Shown piece by piece: positions 45,401-58,514 of a stretch of 64,000 bases of DNA (positions are counted from its first letter, which is position 1; each line of letters starts with the position of its first letter). The stretch spans positions 1 through 64,000 of the forward strand of contig JAFEUB010001373.1 in NCBI GenBank assembly GCA_024529925.1. The letters are read 5' to 3'. The notes beneath the pieces are model-generated. The model searched no databases, was not told where the DNA came from, and saw nothing but the letters and a program-made list of their open reading frames with translations. This DNA is from Ophthalmolycus amberensis. Taxonomy: Eukaryota; Chordata; Actinopteri; Perciformes; Zoarcidae. A program made the translations under genes and the position numbers.

Positions 45401-48400
45401 TCAATTGCGTTTCTTTGCATGCAGGGCTGAAGCCACAACACAGATGAACCCCTCCATATTGGTTTCATTGCTCCGTTTTGACAGATGTTAACATTCCCAT
45501 TGTGATGGATGCTACAAGCAGTGGTGAAGATGCAGTTATCAGACAGAAAGGTGGATGGGACGGGTTGGTACATGACAGTCAGAGGGGATGGGAGTTTGGA
45601 GGGCATGCTGAGGGTCTCAGTCTCACCGGCGTGGTAGGGGGCTGAGGTGGGGGCTGCTGCGTCTGTGCTGCTGCAGGGAGTTCCACCTGGGGTTCGGGCT
45701 GGGTGGGGCGGGGCGGGGTGGCACCCTGGGCAGAGGCGGGGCCAGGGAGGGTGGGGGTGGAGCTGCGGCTAGAGGGCTGGGGGTGCGGCAGGTTAGTGAC
45801 CCCCCCGGCCGTGGAGGCGGAGGAGGCAGCAGGAGGAGGCGTGGTGTGCAAGGGGGATCGGGAGGAGGCTAGCTGAGGGCCCAGCAAGGGGCCAAGTGCA
45901 TTCATGGGGAGGTTAGCGCTCTGTTGTTGTTGTTGTTGCTGCTGTTGCTGGAGAGAAGGACACACACAAGTGGCAGGCGGACATACGCACAAGATGAGCA
46001 GACAAACATACAAGCATAAGGTCAACCAGACAAACACAACACCACCCACAATTTGAGGTTTAGTGAGCACCTTGTGATTGGCATGGGAACAATCTAAGAG
46101 CAATTAGTGCGTAGTATGATTGGTGAAAGTAGTTTGCGTTTTAGTCCCCCCGGAATTAGCACAACTTTGTTGAAGGATAGCATTACTGAAAACAGCCAAA
46201 CCAATCCGTGAACCCACTTTGTTTACTACAGCTCCACAGCCCTCGCCATGTCTCACCTGGGTGACGGCAGCCTGTGCAGGTGGCTGGCCTATACCGGGCC
46301 CCACGGTGACAGTCATGGCCCCCGTTGCAGCGGCTGTTGTTGATCCCGGAGGGAACTGGGTCTGAGCCAGAAACTGTCCCTGGCTGGCCGTCTGGCCGAC
46401 CATGTTGCCACCGCCATGTCCGGCTATCAAGCCCTGGGCCTGGGGCATCCTGGAGGGAGACATGCCCATCTAACAAGGCAAAGGAAAGGATGGCGTTAGT
46501 GTGAGCACAGTGACAGGAGTTTCCACTGAGCCGTGGCAGAGACCAATCACATTACTGGCATTTCAGCCCCATAATAATGTACAATGACATTCTTCCATCT
46601 ACAATACGTGTTTTTGTGTGTGTAACTGGACTTCCCTCCCTTTACAGTCCTTGCATGTTTCACCACATCAAATTTAGGTTGTCCAGAAAAGCTGGTAAAA
46701 TCCGGACTGATGGCATTATCTTAATTTATTTCATATACCATTCGACATATTTACACATTTAATAACTTCAAATATCACATTATTAGTAATGAGTATTTGC
46801 TTTGACTGATTAGTACATTATTGATGAAAGATTAAGGAAATGTGTAGCTCATCACAGATACAGTGGCTTCTTTACTGTGTTGGCCATCTTAACGTTCACC
46901 AGCTCCTGACCGGACCAGTCGACTACATTTTAAATAAGCCCGAGGTAGCTTGAGCAGACAGAGCTTGGATTTACCAGCAACTGTGTGTTAGCTCATGCTA
47001 CTGATATGCTTGTGTGTGTGTGTTAGCTCATGCTACTGATATGCCTGTGTGTGTGTGTTAGCTCATGCTACTGATATGCCTGTGTGTGTGTGTTAGCTCA
47101 TGCTACTGATATGCCTGTGTGTGTGTGTTAGCTCATGCTACTGATATGCCTGTGTGTGTGTTAGCTCATGCTACTGATATGCCTGTGTGTGTGTGTGTTA
47201 GCTCATGCTACTGATATGCCTGTGTGTGTGTGTTAGCTCATGCTACTGATGTGCCTGTGTGTGTGTGTTAGCTCATGCTACTGATGTGCCTGTGTGTGTG
47301 TGTTAGCTCATGCTACTGATGTGCCTGTGTGTGTGCGTGTGCGTGTGCGTGTGTGTGTCTCTCTGCTTTCTTTACCGCTGGGACGGAGCTCATGTTCATT
47401 TGCTGTGGGTGGTTCATGGGTGAGGCAGCGCGGGCTCCCATCGGTGTCTGGGATATTTGGGCGTTGGGCAGAGGCATGTGGTTGAACTGGTTGATTCCTG
47501 TACAGAAGAACGGCCCAAAATGTTAAGCAATGGACAACCAGAACTCAGATGTACTACACAATCAAAGCTAGTGGTGAAAGTTTATACATCAAAAAACATA
47601 CATACATACATAAACTTTCAGTTCAAGTTATACCAAAGCAGATGTCATTTTTCAAGCGGCTTAAGCTACACAGTTATGTAGTATGTATGCTGAAGTACTT
47701 CCTAGGTGCAGTAGAAGGCATCTTTTAACACAACACTAACTTTTGTCTCTTTTGTCTCTTCCCTGGGCTTGTTTGCCTTTCATGGAATCATCAGTTAATG
47801 TGTTCTGCTTCATTCAGACTTCCTGATAATGTGGCCGCGTATTTGTCCCCGAATCATCTTTACCATTCCTCTTCATTTGTACATCTTCCACATCTTTGTT
47901 TTCGTTGTATCTGAACTGGAAAATACGATGTGCAAATACCTTGTGACACCTGCATGCGATTCATGATCTGATTTGGCATGTTGGGCAGAGGAACAGGTCC
48001 ATCTATAAAACAAAAAACCCATTAAACCATAAAGCAGCTTGAAGAACAGCATAACCGGTTGTAATGAAAAAAGGCAAATCATTTCTGCTGCATGGTTAAA
48101 TATTCTCAACTTTTTCCAAGAATACAAGAAATCGAACATGATAAATGGCTGGATATACGGCAATTGTCTGGAAATTCAATTTAGACACCTACTCGTAATC
48201 TAAAGATAAAATACCCAGATGAGAATATTCATTAGTCAGTGAATAAAGTGTGACAAATCAAGAAACCGTATCACAATCATGTGCAACATTTCACGCAGTG
48301 GCATAAACCACAGACATTTAAAAAGGTCGACGATAGCAAGATCTCTTCAGGTTATTGGTATCACTATGACCCAACCATAGCTGGGTAATATGTCAACTAA

Positions 48401-51400
48401 TTATTTTTAATAACAAAAATGGAAACAAACTGCATATGTTATCAGGAATATCAAGGACACAAACGGTTGTCCAAGGTTTCAAAAACGTTTGTCGTCTTGT
48501 AAACCCTGTACTCACTCTGTGGCCTTGGGCCAAAGGCACTGGGCTGGGGGAGGCCGGGCTGCTGGCTCCCCTGGGTGGCCAGAGGTGCCTGGTTGATGAT
48601 TTGCTTCTGCAGCCTTGAGCGCCTCTTCTCCTCCAGTTCCTTTTGGATTTTATAGATTTTCTCAGCCAGGAAGTGATAGTACTCATCCTGAGGGGAGGAA
48701 CGGGGAAAGTGGAAGGATGTGGCAAATTTGACAAAAACGAGCATACTGTGTATCTACTAAAAAGAAAAACGGCTTTGTGTGCGTGTGTGGTCTAGATAGG
48801 GTGAGCAAGGTATTTCCTAGTTGAAGCCTACCCGGCTGTTAGCTGACTCGTACATGTCCCCCTCCACTTTTCTGGCGTAGGCCACCAAGTTCTCCATCCG
48901 TCTGTCCTTCAAAGCTGCCGGGTCGGGGGTAGGGAATATGGCTTGTACTCTGCCACAAGGAGTACAGAAATTGCAGCAATGAATATTTAATTTCTACTAC
49001 TGTACTTAAAAAAAAACAATGTACATTTACAATCAGGATCAGAAAGAACAGCCAAGAGACGTGACTAACAAATAAAGACACTAACAAGTCTGACAGTTCT
49101 CCAGCAGGGCTGTGCACTTACAGTTTGTGTACGAGGTGATTGCGCAGGTCCTGAGTGACGTGCTCATGCCACGATTTCCTGGTGCCTGTGGCAGAGATGG
49201 GTGCTGCTGTGGGCAGGCTGCCCAATGAGCCCACAGCTGACCCGTCTGACAGCAGCTGACTGGAGGCGAAACAGGACGACAGAAGTTACGGCTTGTATTT
49301 CTGTTTTGAAATAGTTTTTTTCAGGCAACTGCACTCATATTTGCATCAGAACCTTTTTAAAAGTAGCTACATAAGGTTTCTTGAAATTAAATAAACATTT
49401 AGGATCAACAAATGCAATGCAGGCGTTGTCTGGGACTGACTTGTTAGTGTTGAGTGTGTTGGGGAGGGAGTCTGTGTGCAGGTTCGTCTGTTCTGAAGTG
49501 GTCACGGACAGTGCTGCACCTCCAAGAGCCATCTGGTTACCTGTGAATACAGAACACTGAGTAAACAACTACTGCTTGAATAAAAAAAAATCGAGCTCAG
49601 CATATACAATATGGCCGCCATTTACACAACTAAAGCGTACCATGTTACTAAGCAACAAAAAACGTATAAAAAAAACGTATATGATATTGTCCGATTTGTT
49701 TTAACATACATTTCTGACCCATTTAGGAGTCTTGAAGTTGGCTATGCAGTGTAGGACTGCAACTAACGACTTCTTTCATTGTCAATTTAGCTGTCAATTA
49801 CTTTCCTAATTTATCGATTGGTTGTTGTCTTTAAAATGTTGACAACTCAAAGTTATTCTGTTTACTGTCACAACAGAGACAAGACCAACAAATATATACA
49901 TTTAAGAAGCTGGAATAAGAGAATTTAGACTTTTCATACTTAAAAAATGACTCAACCTGATTGACGATCAAAATAGTTGCCAATAATTTAACAGTTAACA
50001 ACTAATCAATTAATAGTTGCAGCTCTAGTGCTGTGCATTCACACATGCTGTGCATATCGATCATTATATACATTTGTATATTTTAGAAATGAACCAATAT
50101 TGGAAGGGTTCTAAAAGTGTAGGGATAAAAAAATCAAAGTTGTTTGGTTTTACCAAGTTCATTGATGGATCTCAACTGCGGAAGCTGTTGCTGGGCGTTC
50201 TGTGCGCCTGCCGTCTGTCCGGGGCCTCCCGGGGCCCGCCCAGTGGTCTGGCTGCTGTAAGGCAGCCCAAGTGCCTCGTAGGCTCTCTGCATGGAGCTGG
50301 GGTCTATGGGGGTTGAGGTATTGATGGTGGGAGCACTGGGCTGTCCCACACCAACTGAGGACATGGGGTTCTGGAGGCCCGTACTGGGGGAGCTCAGCAT
50401 GGCTGGGGAGAGAGACAGAGCAGTCAGGCCAAAAAACACTCAAACACAATCATATTGAATATACCGGTATACAAGTTGAAATGTTGGAACATCTTGCTCA
50501 CTGCTGCACCAGCTAAAGAACGCAAACAAAATGCAAATGTTGATGTTGTGTGCCAAGCCCAATAAATACGAGAAGAATCTGCTTTTTAAAAACACAGCGA
50601 CAAGACTTGGCGAAGACCTAGAAACAAAACACACATGCCTACACACTTTGACCTCTGGCAAGATGAAGTCACGTGGCAAAACGACACAGTAAGAACACAA
50701 TGTAAGGCTAAACGATTGAAAGAGCAGTGAACTGAATACCGTACTTTTCGGACTATAAGCCGTTACTTTTTACCCCACGCTTTGAGGCGTCGGCTTATAG
50801 TCCGGTGCGATTTATATACGGATTTTTCCGTAGCTTTTCTCCGCCACAACAACAACCGCAACTTCCGGTTCCGGTCTAACACAACACAGCTCCCGACACA
50901 GAACAGTTGCTACCAGCAACCCCTCTGCTACCAGCTGTTACCGACAGGGTCGCTACAATATGGATGAAGTACCTTTGACCTACCTCTCACTAGGACTGTT
51001 AACAAAAAAGGTTGAACGGCAAGATGCTTTTAACAGTACATGTCCGACTCGCTAGCTTCTAAGCTAATTTTAACATTACCGCCAATGGGGAAATGCTAAC
51101 CACGATTAGCATTAGCGAATATATAATATATCTTTGTACATCTTTTCATGCAGGACATACTGTAAAAAACTGTAAAACTGGAAAAAAAAAACGGTAAAAA
51201 ACGGTAATAAGTCAACTAGGAGGCGTCTCCACGCGCTCCGCACAGGTCCAAGCCGGGAAGTGGCTTACGGTACCGGTAATCCCTCTGATCCGAGCCGGAA
51301 AGTGGCTGGATAGACACAGGATCGCGATTGATCGCTGTTGCTGTCGCCTTCGTCCTCCTGTGCACTAAAACCATTAAAGTCCTCTTCTTCAGTGTCGGAA

Positions 51401-54400
51401 TTGAACAGCCTCAGAATTGCATCGTTCGTGCTTTCAGTCAATCTTTCGTCAGTGTCACTTTGCTCCCGAGGCAAATCCGCCCTTGCACTGTCCTCTTCAT
51501 CTCATAGTAGTCCAGCCTTTCGGAACCCGTTGGTGATGGTGGATTCTTTCACACTGCTCCGCGCTGTTAGGATCCACTGGCAGACTTGAGAAAAAGCTGC
51601 TCTTCTCATGCAGCGTGTCTACGTTGCTCATAGCTCTGAATAGCATTTACGGCTAACTGGCTTGGCCAGTTGCTGCTAGCACAACAGCTATTCAGAGCTA
51701 TGAGCAACAACAGTTATTGCCTCATTGCTTTTCGTTTGGTAGCCGTGAGAGACCTTAGTCTGTAATGCAAGTATGTCTGCATGAAAAGATGTACAAAGAT
51801 ATATTATATATTCGCTAATGCTAATCGCGGTTAGCATTTCCCCATTGGCCGTAATGTTAAAATTAGCTTAGAAGCTAGCGACATGTTATGATGTTCAGAG
51901 AAGATGACAACTTTAGTACTGTTAAAAGCATCTTGCTGTTCAACGGGGACACCTGCGGCTTATAGACCGGTGCGGCTTATCTATGTACAAATTCTTTTTT
52001 TCTTTTAGAAATCAGCTGGTGCGGCCTATATACCGGTGCGCTCTATAGTCCGGAAAGTACGGTAAATGCATTAATCCCTTCAGGGGACAGAGCATGAGCA
52101 TATTTTTCTGGGTTCAGGCTTTGGTCGGGCTAAAGAAAATCTCTTGGTTTGTGAAAAGACAAAAATTGGAGGCGGCAGGATAAAGAAATACTGCGTTCTG
52201 CTTGTGTTGGCAGGAGAGACAAGCCTCTGCATCATGTTCTTTAACATGCAAGCCAAACAGGGACAGACCAACTCTGGAATGCTGTAAGTGATGAAAGATG
52301 CTGAGCAGAGAGGTGACGTAAAGAAATAGAAAACAAGCAAGAGAAAATGTAAAAAAAAAAGGGCAACTGGTTCAAGTAATCCGGAAAAGATGGCCGGGCA
52401 CAAAAGAACAGACTGTGAATCTGTGACAACAGTTACACGAAGAGAGTGAAAAAACAGAACAGAAAGAAAAACTGTTTTAGTGCGAGGCAGAGAGAGTGTC
52501 AAATTCGGCTGTGCTCTAGAGGGGAGTAGCAGTAAACAGCCCAGCAGCCAATGGCTCAGCAAGCCGCCTCTAGCACACGCTCTCTGTACCCCCCCCCCCC
52601 CCCCATCACACTCCTTTCTTTATTGTGTATCAGATTACAAGCCCAGCAGGACCACTCGTACTCACCGAGTGCTTTTAGTAAATGTGGAGGAGCAATGAAT
52701 TGCCTGAATAGTAAAACATACAAATATCCTACACGCAAACAGGGATCAAAACAGCCGACCAGTTTTCAGCTGATTGGCCGCATCAGTCTCAAATGTTGCC
52801 GGTCACATTTACAAACATGCGCTGCAGGATAGTTCTATGTTGGCACACAGTACAGTAGCGCCTTGCTGTAGTGAGGAAGAAAACCTGAATCGGCCAAGAA
52901 CAACACAAATCGTTGCATCTTTGGCTAATTTCAGGAAAGCCACCAGCAGGTGGAATTCTTTCTGAGGCTGTCACTATGGACTACTAGAGGTCAATCTACC
53001 AGCATGATCTGGAGATAAAGACGAGGGCCTTTGTCAGACAAACAAAGAGCTTGCCATGTCGAGATGTCCTGCTTATTCAGCACAGTCAATGGAAGTAATT
53101 GAGCCTTGCGTTTGGCGTCTGTGGTGCGCTGAGCGACTTGACAATGGTCAAGCGACAGCGGACCCCGAGCCTGCTGCTTGTACTCACGTTGCTGGGTGCG
53201 CTTGTCGCTGGCGTTCTTCAGCGGCAGGCAGACGGGACAGTCGTGTCGTGTGCAATTTTTCCAGTGGGAGATGATCTGTCTGGACGACGCACAGTGAGCC
53301 ACTGCAAGGAGAAAAAAGAGACGGAAAGATAAGAGACTTAGAGGGTTCGGTATTTTAATGCCGACAGTTTGCCACCAAGCGCTCAACTCTAGGGAGAGGA
53401 CTTTGTTTTTCTTATTTGCCCCAAAGTCTACAGTCCAAGTCTTGTTTAAAACACTTCCTCCACTACCGTCCTATGCTGGCACATGCGCTCTGTGAGTATC
53501 TGCATGAGACGTTAGTGAACGAAAGGTTTTAAATAGGACGATTTTGGCAAAAACGCATGTGTTTGGGAAGTAGTGCGCATACGACTAGATAAGCGAGAGT
53601 TGGATTAGCCTATACTGTATGAGTTGTGTGAGTTTTTAACAGATTTTCAGTTTTACTTCGTTTTTTGATTCTCCATTTATCGTGGAGGCATGCGAGAAAG
53701 CTCAAAATTTGAAAAACAGAGAATAAAGTAATAAAAAAAAGACTATTGGACATTAGATAAATGTGTAGATAGTGAGACAGATGGACAGTGCGAGCTAATA
53801 AGAGAAAATAGAGAAATGAAATGTGTCGGCCCAAAAACTCAAAAGGTTGTGCTCTTGGAAGGCCACTGATTTGGCCCAATGGAGAATGAACTATACCTGA
53901 ACAAACTGAGGTTTCAGAAGCAGAGATCCTGAGTCAGAGGAAATGAACAGAGACTTTGACTCCTTCACACATCTTGGCCTCGGAGTTGGTTTGGCATGAA
54001 ATTTAACTTAAGCATTCAAGTCCACGGCCAGAGCAAGACATTAAAGCAAATATAGATGAGAGTAGCTTGAGGGGAATGTTTGATTACAGCAATGCTGGTG
54101 GTTTAACAGCAGACAGAAGCACACAATATCACCATTACAGAGACAACATAGGGGAGAAACAGCACACATGCAAGTGGGCAAGCAGGTAGGAGGCGAGTAT
54201 TGTTATTAGAATGGATGGAAATCCCCAAAGTATGAGCAACAAGGAGTTAAGGGAAACATTTTCATGGTCATGAAGGTAGAAATTCACGAGCCACTAAGCG
54301 TCTTTCCTACTTGAAATATAGGAATAGTCCATGTGTGTGACACAGTTTTAATCTTCACTGTCCAATCTCAACATCCAGTGAACACGATTGTCCCTAGGGG

Positions 54401-57400
54401 AATCCTTTTCTATGTTGATGAAATTTTCAAGTATTTTTTTCCCCACCATGTTTTTCATCGCTTGCTGGTTTCATCTGTTGTTTTCTTAGACTATCTACTA
54501 TCTTTCTTAGACAAACAAAAACAACTGGCTCATATTTTCTTAATAATATTAGTTAGTCTAAGATAGTCTAAGACTGTGGTAGGTGTAAAACCCATCAATA
54601 CCATGACTAAGAGTATATCAACATCATATATTATGCAGTTTTTAATTTCAATATTTTCATTGAATTTATTTATAAAATTTCTTTTCATTTGTTTCATTTG
54701 CTTCTTTATTTATTTATCTTTGTATTGATTCTTGTATCTGCACTTTTATATAATTTCTTTTTTTTAATACATGTCAGCTGAACTTTGAATATTATTTCTG
54801 AATACATTTATTATTACATTATTTACATTTATTTAGTTATTTCATTTGAGTATCTATTTATTTACGTATTTATTAATGTATATATAATTTTTCCTTTGCA
54901 TTTTTACTCCTATTTCTTTCCCTAAACTTATTTCTGTATTCTTTTCTATATATCATATCTTTCTTATCTATACATAGCTAGCTAACACTGTCTGCTTATC
55001 AACTCCAGCCTTCATCCCCGGCAAAGCTGGAGACTTCACACCAGATCCAGATATCAAATGGTTTATAACCATACTATATTTGTTTACTTTGTCAAGAGTG
55101 CAATGAACATTGATTGGCGGCTAGAAAGAACTGAGTTTATGTTGTGTTAAACCTTTAATCATGTGACCACACAGCAGCAAATTCTTCAACAGCAAAAAGG
55201 GGGAGTTGACTTCAGAAAAAGTTTTCAATTTCAACTTTTCCGATTGCTTCGAAATGCTCCGACTCACCCTGGCAGGACTTGCCGGCCTGGCAGTGGGTCA
55301 TGTGGTTGAGGACGTTCTTCATGGTGCGGCAGTGAGGCAGGGCGCAGGCTCTCACCTCCCCGTTGGCCTGCTCCCGCCGCTGGCACTTGTGCGCGTGAAG
55401 CAGCAGGACCAGCTGCTGCTGGATCAGCTTGCGCTTCTCCGGGTCGGCTGTGGGGACGGCTGAAGACACCGCCACACCGGCGCCGCCGGCCAGCGGGAGC
55501 ATCGCCGCCTGCTGCTGAATGGATGACAAAGAAAATGACAAATGCCAAAAGTTGTAATGGGTTACACATTTTTCTTTGGGCTTGCAAAGCTGTCAATGTC
55601 ACAACACTGCCCACCCAAAGAATTTGCAATATGCTTCAACATGTGTTAGTTGTAGAACATGGTTAGTACTGAAACACTGATTATAGAAGGACATTGGCAT
55701 GTCCATTTTTTGAGTTGAAGGGTTGGACACAGACTTACAAATCATCAAGACAGGTCGGCATGTTTAATACATAATTTGAGCTTGGTCAGAGAGTTTATAA
55801 AGTAATTAAAATATTCCTGTTCCACCAGTTGTTTTTCATTTACATTCCACTGCTCTCTGAACAGCTAACCATCTGAAAATCATGGGCCGCCATTAGAAGA
55901 ACTGAATCAGACTCTGCATTCTTTCTTAACAGCAAACAGGCACAGCTATTAGAAGTCTTGATGTTCAGACAGATTATTGTTTACTTGCATGTAATTATTA
56001 TTCACCCACATTAGTCAAAACAGCACAAACTTCCCACCAAAGGTTCTGCCTTTATTTCAATGCCAATGTGTCACTACAGGACCCCCTCTGGTGATGCAGG
56101 CCCTATCGGAGCTGTGCCAGGGTGACTGTGCTCGATTCGATCTAGAGCAGCCGATGCTCTGGCACCGGGACAGCTCAGCATGACGTGAGCTTTAGGCAGG
56201 ATGGACTTCTACAGCGCTCCACGACAGAAACATTTACAACCTCTCCTCCTGCTCCTCCCACTCCCTTCTTAAGATAGTCCTTGTAGAGTTTGAGACCAGT
56301 GGAAAGACCAGAAACAACAGAGTTAAAAACATTGCAGTAGGTGGGTAACGGAGCCCCCAGATGAATTCTGTTCTTTCTTGGCAAAGTGGTTTTTCATTCT
56401 CGTAAAATCGTGAAAATGTTGTTTCGGTGAGAAACTTGAATAAACAGTGGTTTGAAGGACAACATAACTAGATATTAGAGAGGGAATATGAGCAGTTCAC
56501 ACTACCTCTACACAGTTTATAATACGTTATTAACACTACTAATGACAAGATTTAATAAATCAATGAAAATACAATCTTTTATTTCCCAATCATTATAGAT
56601 GACTATACAAGTAAAAGGATAACATTAAGAAACTTTGATGGTTTACATTGACTTCAGAGTGGTTGACCTGATTTTTGGGACGGTGTCAAAGAAATAGTCT
56701 TGAGCCTCGTAGACCAGCTGCTATAACTAAACAGGGATCTGTATCTACCAATATGGATCAACAATGATTGGCGGCAAAAAATGGTGATCAGGGATCTCTA
56801 AAAAGGTCATATTTGCTCTCTTTTATTGATTTGTGCAGATCCAATACGTGTTTTAAGATGAGTTTCATGATCCATTGCACCACTATAGTTTACACTTTTT
56901 TTTATCAATTAACTTTTTAAATACAGAGAGAGAGAGAGGAGAGAGAGGAGAGAGAGAGAGAGAGAGCGAGGTAATGTACTCACATAGCCCACCCTCAACA
57001 AGAATCATGACAGCATCCATTAAGATGTGAGGTACCATAAAATAAGTGTTAGTACCAAGCTGCACAGACACACTGATCAACTGGCGCTCTCTCATCCACA
57101 AAGCTGCTGGGAGACCAGACCAGACTCTGCCAGGCCAGGCTGTATCCCCTCAGGCTGTTGACACCGCTCCAACAGACCAGATAAAAAAGACCCAGCTGAG
57201 TCGACTAGACACTGGCAGCCTTTCAACACAGCTGAGCAGGCGGACACACAAAGTTGCACGCACACACACACACACACATTCAGATGCACACACCCTTTGC
57301 TTTGCTCTTCCTATTCAGCAGCCCCCCCCCCCGACACACATCGGCAGTCAGGACAGTTGCCAACTATCATCTCAAAGCTCTACTGCCGGGCCAGACTATT

Positions 57401-58420
57401 CAGCCTCCCCTCCCTCCCTCCCTCCCTCCCTCATTGCACTCGCCCTCTGTCATTCTAACTGATTAAGTGTTTTACAATGCCAGTCCCTACGTGACTGACA
57501 GGGCAAGCAGCCACCCAATAAGCCAGAGAAAGCGAGGGGAGTGTTCGTGCATTTACAATAATAAAAGGAGCGTGGGGCAGGAGGGATCGGCAGTGGCCTC
57601 TAACCAACACAGACGCCCAGAAAGAGATTTAACCTACAATTAAAGCACAACGGAGGAAGTCACACAGAAAGACTTGGTCTAGTGGTTTTCATCTCTAGAG
57701 CTGTTGGTGACATGATAATCACAGGAGACGGGCTAAGCTTATCACACACACACCTTTTCCTGCAAATGCCGACAGTCCTGCTTCTACATCAGTTTTTATT
57801 CTTTCGTGTGGTTAAAGTATGCACACACACTCTATTTAAGAATGAATCCTCGAAACACACATTCACTATCTGTCCAGGTTTCTTCTCAGTAGCTTGCAGC
57901 ATCTGTGTATGTGTTGTGGTTACATACCGCTCCAGTGTCTTGGCTCCGACACAGACAGTAACATAGATGGCTTCCTACTGATTTCTTGTGAAACCACATT
58001 GGTGGAAAGCATACGTATAAGCAGCCAAAGACAACACGAACTCTCACACACATCATTTAGAGTCCCAAGACTCATCACAACGACGACTCAACAGTTGACG
58101 GCAATATCTATTGACTCAGTACCAAAACACGAGCTCAGAAAATGAGCGGACAGGGAGAGAAGACTGTGCAGATGAACCGACAGAGTGTACAAACACAGAC
58201 GCACACACACCGCACAAGAGGAGCGTGTGAGTGGGCCAAGCCATTTGAAACAAAGCACGAGTGGTGTGGCGTTACGGCAGGTCATGAAGCATCTCCGATC
58301 TCATTAACCAGCCAATTAAGCGAGCAATTACACTCTCACAAATGCATTTAAAAAACGAAGCACTGTATGCAGAACAAGGCCCCACTTAAAATAGGACTAC
58401 TGAGGTAGGTTTGGCGATAT

Positions 58421-58514
<94 letters not shown>

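Larger units (their letters stand above)
50403..53187 (-). other. crebbp: CREBBP intron between TAZ1 and linker exons
   Basis: Apart from the pogo-type remnant, it contains a C run at 52589-52604 and no recognisable exon. Short frames here have no similarity I know. Confidence 0.6.
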
